From positions 1 to 15,927 of the forward strand of contig CAJVPJ010000827.1 of assembly GCA_910592205.1 (NCBI GenBank): 15,927 nucleotides of DNA. Direction: 5' to 3'. The stretch comes from Paraglomus occultum. Lineage: Eukaryota > Glomeromycota > Glomeromycetes > Paraglomerales > Paraglomeraceae. Position 1 is the first letter of the stretch. Each line of letters begins with the position of its first letter. The position numbers were made by a program, and so were the translations under genes. This document shows positions 11,437 through 15,927 of the stretch, one piece after another. Under the pieces are notes generated by a model. The model did no database searches, had not been told where the DNA came from, and was given only the letters and a program-made list of their open reading frames with translations.

Positions 11437-11982
11437 CCCAGAATATTTTGTAATAACTAGAGGCTTCTTTGCGCAACAGAATTTAGAAATTTAAGAACAC
11501 GTGATTATCGTCCAAAAGTATAATTTCAACCAAACATTACTATTACTTTATTTCCTCAAACAAATCATGCTCAAATTAGTTTATGATACCGTTCTACTAG
11601 CATTATTTGGCTGTGTCATTATTTGATGTTTTCTAAAATAATATATTAATATTAATAGATGACAACAAGGAAGAGGAGGAATGGCGTGGAGGTTCAGCGC
11701 TATGAGTAGTGAGTATATTTTGTGTATCCGAAGGTAGGGTAGGTACAAATCGGAGAAATTGAAAACGCGCATCATGGCAGCTCACAAGTCATTATAGTAA
11801 AGAATTATTTAGTATAGATATCTGAAGTTCGCTAGTTGGGGTTTCAGAGGTGATAGGACATATTTATGAAACTCCGTACAGAAAAGCCGTGCCCGGGAAT
11901 AGGTTATCATTAAGACACTATTTAGTTCTTGATATCATTATTGTTTGTTTCTGAAAGTTCAAATTTCCGTTATCGAAAAGCT
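11437..11982. other. SAP30BP 5' flank, no gene seen
   Basis: This stretch should contain the minus-strand promoter of the SAP30BP-like gene and the left limit of the mariner remnant. No terminal inverted repeat matching the right end of the element is visible, and ORFs here (for example 11581-11775 minus) have no recognisable motif. Confidence 0.4.
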
Positions 11983-12847
11983 AAACCGCTCCCTTTCCAA
12001 TAAACAAAGACAAGCCTCACTCTGGACGTCCTTACGAAGCAGTGACGTCAGAAAACATTGCAAAGGTCAATGGTGTTTCTCATGAACGAATTGTCCACAT
12101 TCTTCATAATGAGCTACAGCTCAAAAAAGTCTGTGCAAAATGGGTCCCTCACAAGCTTTCAGCAGACCATAAAGCAAACCGTGTGGAAATTTCTAAGAAG
12201 TGCTTGAGAATGGTTACGATAATATTATTACCGGGGATGAAACATGGATGTATTTCTTCACCGTTTCAAGCAAAGAAAGCAATAAAGTTTGGTTGGAAAA
12301 GGATGAAGACAGACCACAGATTGCCAGGACAGCGAAAAATTCAAAAAAGAGAATGTTCTTTTTTACGCTGTGGAGAGTGTTGTGGCGAGAATTGCTGTTC
12401 AAAAAGGTAAAACTGTTAATGCTGATCTTTATAAAAACCAGAAGTTTTTTCCCAAATTTATGGAAAAACGGGATGTGATGACAATGCTGCGCCACATAAA
12501 GCGGAAATTGTTACTGAATATCTCAAGGCAGAAAGAGCTAAACTCCTTCCCCATCCTCCTTATAGTCCAGACTTAGCCCCTTGTGACTTTTACTTATTCC
12601 TTAAAATTAAGAAAGAACTGAGTGGAAGAAGTTTTAATAGTATTGAAAATTTGTCAAGAGCCATTCAGGCAATTGCGGATACCTAAAGAGCAATATTACA
12701 AGTCATTCGATAGTTGGAAAATCGGCTGAAAAAATGTATAGAGGTAGGGGGAGAGTACTTTGAACGAATGTCATAATTACTTTATTGGTTATTTATTGGA
12801 TTTGACTCAATAAAAATACATGATCAGAACTTTTCAACCACCCCACG
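11983..12847 (+). mobile_element. Mariner (D,D34D) transposon remnant, 5'-truncated
   Basis: Mariner transposases cut and paste DNA at TA sites. The remnant is spread over three frames. SGRPYEAV and SHERIVHILHNEL are the end of the DNA-binding region; KKVCAKWVPHKLS follows. TGDETW carries the first catalytic Asp (codon at 12236), DNAAPHKA the second (12480) and YSPDLAPCDFYLF the third (12585). The last two are separated by exactly 34 residues, the mariner signature. The native C-terminus GGEYFERMS ends at TAA 12774-12776. Reading requires frame changes near 12200, 12385, 12460, 12675 and 12720, so it is dead. The N-terminal helix-turn-helix half is missing. The probable right end reads, on the minus strand, cgtggggtggttgaaaag next to a TA at 12848-12849; no matching left end was found. 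Confidence 0.85.
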
Positions 12848-13537
12848 TATTCTCATCATCACTGAAGAATCACCTTGAAAGGAGTCGAGTTGGCTATCAT
12901 CTAGTCTGTGACAAGTATCTCTCGATGTATAAGCGACGTCCGGTGCTACAATTCCATCACCTTCAAATTTAAACCCTCCCCAGCCCGATTATCTTCGAAC
13001 ACTCCCAGTTTCTTGTAACGTCGGGTTGGGCACGTCTGCAGTAGTGTGTAAAGTCTTGATCCATAGAGCACTGTTATAACTCAATCGACTCCACCTCCTT
13101 ATGAACAGATGCTCTCCTCTGGCCTGAACCATGATATGTAATATGGCTGTAATACCGCTAGCAGCCTCTTCCTCATTTACTGGAAATGCAGACCAATAGT
13201 TGTTGAAAAGAATTAGGGTGATCACGTTCAAATATAATAATATTCGTATCATAGCACGTCCATGGCTTGATATCGCTGCGAATTGACCGACGTCTAGTCT
13301 GTGTGTGAGAAAAGTGGGATGCGCCAGGGACTCGTATACTCTTTGAACCCATGGTTGGATATCTTTAACCTCATTCGTCCAATCAGGGTTTGGAGGTCAT
13401 TCTCATTGAAGTTGTTAAAAATATTATCGACAGCTGTTGCTTCTTCGGCATCCAAAGTTTCCAAGAATGAGAGGTCATTCTCCATATCTTTATAAGAGCC
13501 ACGCGTGATGGCAAAAGCAAGTGAGCGTTTTCGAATG
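12824..13537 (-). pseudogene. Disrupted gene with truncated Uma2-type nuclease segment
   Basis: Read from high to low coordinates. A good acceptor (T10, cctctctag) precedes 13537. One frame then gives YKDMENDLSFLETLDAEEAT and IFNNFNENDL. A shift near 13400 leads to a second frame with DWTNEVKDIQPWVQRVYESL, THRLDVGQFAAISSHGRAM, NEEEAASGITAILHIMVQAR and HTTADVPNPTLQE, then a TAA at 12991-12989. The same frame continues with GFKFEGDGIVAPDVAYTSRD and LDDSQLDSFQGD and stops at 12824. The last part resembles Uma2-family PD-(D/E)XK nucleases, where PDVAY holds the first catalytic Asp; the following Glu-x-Lys strand is absent because the match ends where the mariner begins. The middle part is unknown to me. 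Frameshift, stop and 3' loss make it a pseudogene, although unrecognised introns could explain some breaks. An association with the coiled-coil exon upstream is likely but not phase-consistent. Confidence 0.6.
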
Positions 13538-13690
13538 CTAGAGAGGAAAAAAAAATCAAAAAGTAAATACTCGACGAACTTTCTTGAAAGAGCTACAGAA
13601 ATATTTATAATAAAGAAAGCTATATTGCCGTGGCTCTATCCTAAGTACACAATACTCTATGCCCCAACGCCCGAGTCACAAAGTCGTTAC

Positions 13691-13958
13691 CTGAATGGGT
13701 TCTCGCGCGTCTTAAGTCCTCTTTGCTCTTTAACCACTCCCCTCTACGCGTCTCCACGGCTACCTCCAGCCTCTGCTCCTCCTCCAGGCGCACCCACAGC
13801 AGCTGCTGCACCGCAGTAAGTTTTTCTCCCAGTCTCCCCCTCAACGTCTTCAGCAGCACTCCCTCGTCCTTATCCTCCTTAAACTCTTCCAACCCCCTCT
13901 TGGCCTCGTTCAACCTCCTCTCCGCATCGTTATACAGCTCTTGTTCGGTTTTCGTCAT
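13691..13958 (-). CDS. Coiled-coil protein, first exon (partial)
   Basis: An ATG at 13958 opens 89 codons starting MTKTEQELYNDAERRLNEAK, almost entirely charged and helical, with heptad-like spacing of Leu and Val (LGEKLTAVQQLLWVRLEEEQ). The frame ends acceptably at a donor, CATTCAG before gtaacg, at 13691; without splicing it reads on to a stop at 13641. The next acceptor on this strand is at 13538, but joining there at phase 1 gives an unconvincing frame, so either a one-base error separates the two exons or they belong to different genes. Charged coiled coils like this occur in large Glomeromycotina gene families, including some with nuclease or crinkler-type domains; I cannot name the family. 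The exon is visibly richer in G and C than its surroundings. Confidence 0.5.
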
Positions 13959-13974
13959 TTCTTTTTTTCGTTAA

Positions 13975-14451
13975 GGAAGGTGTGCTGCGCGATGTGATAA
14001 CGATAATGTCATATTACTATTACGTAAATCTTTCACTGTCCATTGTATGCAGAACGACCAATGATAATTGATGCACAGCAACGCGCATTTGTCTATTAAG
14101 CATCATCGCAAGATTTCATTATAGAAACATCACTATGGTGCAAGACACCTAAAGACCGAAATAAAATACCCAACTTTCAAAACCCTAAGGCTTTTATATT
14201 AGAGGGTTTGGAGAAAAACTAATCCATAAGAATGATAGAGCAGATGAAGTAGAATAAAAGTTACGGTTTAAAATTTTTAGTCAACTAAAAAAGTTTGAAC
14301 AGTTTTCAAAACTATAGAAAAACCCCTGATTTTCATACATCACATGAAAATTTTCGAAAACACTAATTGGCCAATCAGAATGCATAGATTATCGCATAAT
14401 AAATATCATACTTCAACCATGACTGCACAGATCGAACCCAGGAAATATTAG
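13975..14451. other. Non-coding, no gene seen
   Basis: AT-rich sequence upstream of the coiled-coil exon. I find no open frame with recognisable motifs, no tRNA and no clear repeat. The promoter of the minus-strand coiled-coil gene would lie here. Confidence 0.4.
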
Positions 14452-14625
14452 TACATATGTACGGCTTTATGTTATGCTTGTTTATCACGTGAGACAGATA
14501 ATAAATTTGAGTGTTGTAATTGTAAAAGAGAGAAAGTTACGAATTATGTTGCAAACGATAACATCCTTCGCATTCTCATTCAAGGAATATCAGTTGCTCG
14601 GGTGAATATGATTCTCCAATTTTAG
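14452..14625 (+). pseudogene. Probable RING-finger exon relic
   Basis: After attag (a possible acceptor) an open frame runs 57 codons to TAG at 14623-14625. It reads YICTALCYACLSRE, then KFECCNCKREKVTNYVAN and ILRILIQ. The pattern C-x3-C-x2-C, a short spacer, then FEC-x-NC followed by a hydrophobic N-x-ILR tail resembles the second half of a RING finger, the zinc-binding domain of many ubiquitin ligases; the usual CPxC appears as CCNC. No first half (C-x2-C and His) is visible upstream, so this is likely a fragment or one exon of a decayed gene. Chance cannot be fully excluded at this length. Confidence 0.4.
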
Positions 14626-14958
14626 TGATAAAGGAACTACGAAGCAATCCATTCCTTTCCATAGCGGCTTTATGTAACTACAAGAAAAATTTTCTATTTC
14701 TTACTTAGTTGTAACAGACAAACCTTTTTCTGAGTGATGCCATATGGTTACAATCAAAAATCTTTCTACGTCCACGCATCCCCTTGAAGGGATTCCCTAA
14801 CGTTCAAACTGTGGCCCGACTATCATACAATTAACGGCAAATCCGTTTACGAGAAAAGCCATCGTAATGGAGATAAACTATCTTTCAACGTAAATCTTCC
14901 TTGACCATGTTGTCCCTATACAATAGCTAAATGACAACAACTTTCGTTAGCATTCGCC
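14626..14958. other. Non-coding gap before the integrase element
   Basis: No gene or repeat is evident. The left end of the element carrying the integrase may lie here or in the tandem repeats that follow, but I see no terminal inverted repeat whose partner is inside the window. Confidence 0.35.
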
Positions 14959-15029
14959 TGTAATCGTCAAGTAACGCCCAGCAATTGTCAATAATCGCCC
15001 AGTAATCGCAAGTAATCGCAAGTAATCGA
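14959..15029 (+). repeat. Degenerate tandem decamers
   Basis: The unit agtaatcgca is repeated nearly three times at 15001-15028. Looser versions (tgtaatcgtca, agtaacgccc, aataatcgccc) precede it from about 14959. The array ends 13 bases before a TATA box, so it could be a binding-site cluster or part of the end of a mobile element. Confidence 0.75.
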
Positions 15030-15041
15030 AAACCTCTTCTC

Positions 15042-15049
15042 TATAAAAG
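15042..15049 (+). promoter_or_regulatory. TATA box of the integrase gene
   Basis: TATAAAAG lies about 100 bases upstream of the integrase ATG at 15151 and directly after the tandem decamers. It is a strong consensus TATA element in the right place and orientation. Confidence 0.6.
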
Positions 15050-15150
15050 CTAGCACTAAGACTGCTCGTACGTATCAAAAGAGTAACTGAAACTTTGTCT
15101 CTTGACTTATCTCTTGACATAATTTTTTACTTCAATGAATAATATCGAAA

Positions 15151-15927
15151 ATGAGTAGGTCCTTAGACCATGCTTCGCATAAATTAAGCGAGCCTATTAT
15201 TAGAATCGATCCAAATGAAGAGTTAAACTTAATCTGTTCATTGCTTTTTTACCGACCTACTGGTTATCATTCCAATGCAAAAGCTTTAAGAGACGCATGT
15301 AAAAAAGAAGGATATAATTTCCCGCATAAAAAAGTTCGTGAATGGTTGCATAACCAGAATGAATGGCAAAAGTATGCTCCGTCGCCGAAAAATACTCCAC
15401 GGGTTAGTTATGGTAAAATTTCACGTCCAAATTGTGTACATATGTGTGATTTATTACGCCTTACATACTGTTGGTAGAAAGACATACAAATGGGCACTTG
15501 TTGTTATAGACGTTGCATCACGTTTTAAATGTACCATTCCTCTAACATCGAAGAATAGTTCAGAAGTTGCTAAAGCATTCAAGAAAATTTATGATAATTC
15601 CAATAACCCTCTTACATACCCAACACTTCTACAATGTGATGGTGGTAAAGAATTTATGGGCGAAACTGCTCGATTAATGGAAGCACATGATGTCACAATT
15701 CGAGTGATTGGTTCGCGGAATCGCAATTGTAGACAAATTCTGTAAGACATTAGCAGAGATGCTTTATAAAGTCCAGTATGCCATCGAATCAATATCTAAA
15801 AATTCTAAATTAATAAGAGCATGGGTTAAATATTTTCCAGAAGTTATCAATTACCTAAATAATTATCCAACGCGTCTTATTAGAGCTCCCGGATCGAAGA
15901 AATGGGGATTAGCACCTATAAAAGCAA
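15151..15927 (+). pseudogene. Retroviral-type integrase, Maverick/Polinton-like, frameshifted and partial
   Basis: Integrases of this fold insert element DNA into chromosomes using an Asp, Asp, Glu triad. The ATG at 15151 opens MSRSLDHASHKLSEP. An N-terminal helical part follows (YHSNAKALRDACKKEGYNF, VREWLHNQNEW), whose WLxxQ pattern resembles Polinton integrases. CVHMCDLL carries the first Asp. A frameshift near 15450-15475 leads to TYKWALVVIDVASRFKCTIP, then LLQCDGGKEF with the second Asp (codon at 15638). A second shift near 15715 leads to AIVDKFCKTLAEMLYKVQYA, where the third acidic residue reads Asp, not Glu, and the spacing from the second Asp is about five residues short. YLNNYPTRLI and LAPIKA follow to the window edge. 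Two frameshifts and the short spacing indicate an inactive copy. The integrase fold is firm; the Polinton assignment is likely but rests on the N-terminal pattern only. Confidence 0.8.

Noticed and set aside
13538-13690. Intron directly joining the coiled-coil exon to the Uma2-like region
   Set aside because: Splice signals are good, but the phase leads to an unnatural frame that stops near 13400, so I kept the two parts as separate entries.
13505-13974. Plus-strand Pro/Ser/Ala-rich ORFs
   Set aside because: They are antisense shadows of the GC-rich coiled-coil exon, and their low-complexity composition follows from it.
14415-14440. tRNA T-loop-like gggttcgatc on the minus strand
   Set aside because: The flanking bases do not form a five-pair T stem, and no acceptor stem, anticodon arm or D arm can be placed.

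Overview
The window looks like nuclear DNA of an early-diverging filamentous fungus, most likely Glomeromycotina or a related Mucoromycota. Three compact, intron-rich housekeeping genes sit among decayed transposon, Uma2-like and integrase sequence of the kind that is abundant in arbuscular mycorrhizal fungi. The left end is different. About 1.4 kb there reads as a mollicute-type protein in which in-frame TGA must mean tryptophan (genetic code 4). The known partners that fit are the Mollicutes-related endobacteria (MRE, Candidatus Moeniiplasma) that live inside these fungi. The host and donor names are inference; the recoding and the eukaryotic gene structures are read directly from the sequence.

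Layout. 1-130: unassigned. 131-1551 (+): frameshifted mollicute-type membrane protein with 13 in-frame TGA codons. 1602-1859 (-): small convergent ORF of the same style. 1745-2125: a segment that seems to have a diverged collinear copy at 6430-6645. 2126-3439: apparently non-coding. 3440-5668 (+): Gtr2/RagC GTPase in seven exons. 5669-7654: non-coding, with the repeat copy and a 13-bp inverted repeat. 7655-9018 (+): UMP-CMP kinase in five exons with an N-terminal targeting and membrane extension. 9302-11436 (-): HCNGP/SAP30BP-type splicing cofactor in six exons, convergent with the kinase. 11983-12847 (+): mariner (D,D34D) transposon remnant. 12824-13958 (-): broken gene with a coiled-coil exon, an unidentified middle region and a truncated Uma2-type PD-(D/E)XK nuclease segment. 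14452-14625 (+): probable RING-finger exon relic. 14959 to the end (+): tandem decamers, a TATA box and a frameshifted retroviral-type integrase resembling Maverick/Polinton integrases, running off the window.

The three intact genes belong to different systems (amino-acid signalling to TORC1, pyrimidine nucleotide supply, pre-mRNA splicing) and show no operon-like link. Their exon junctions were chosen by hand so that GT-AG borders, reading phase and family motifs all agree; all three models close in frame (351, 300 and 403 residues). The most unusual content is the recoded bacterial sequence and the hint that its junction with fungal DNA exists in two copies, which would point to real integration rather than contamination.
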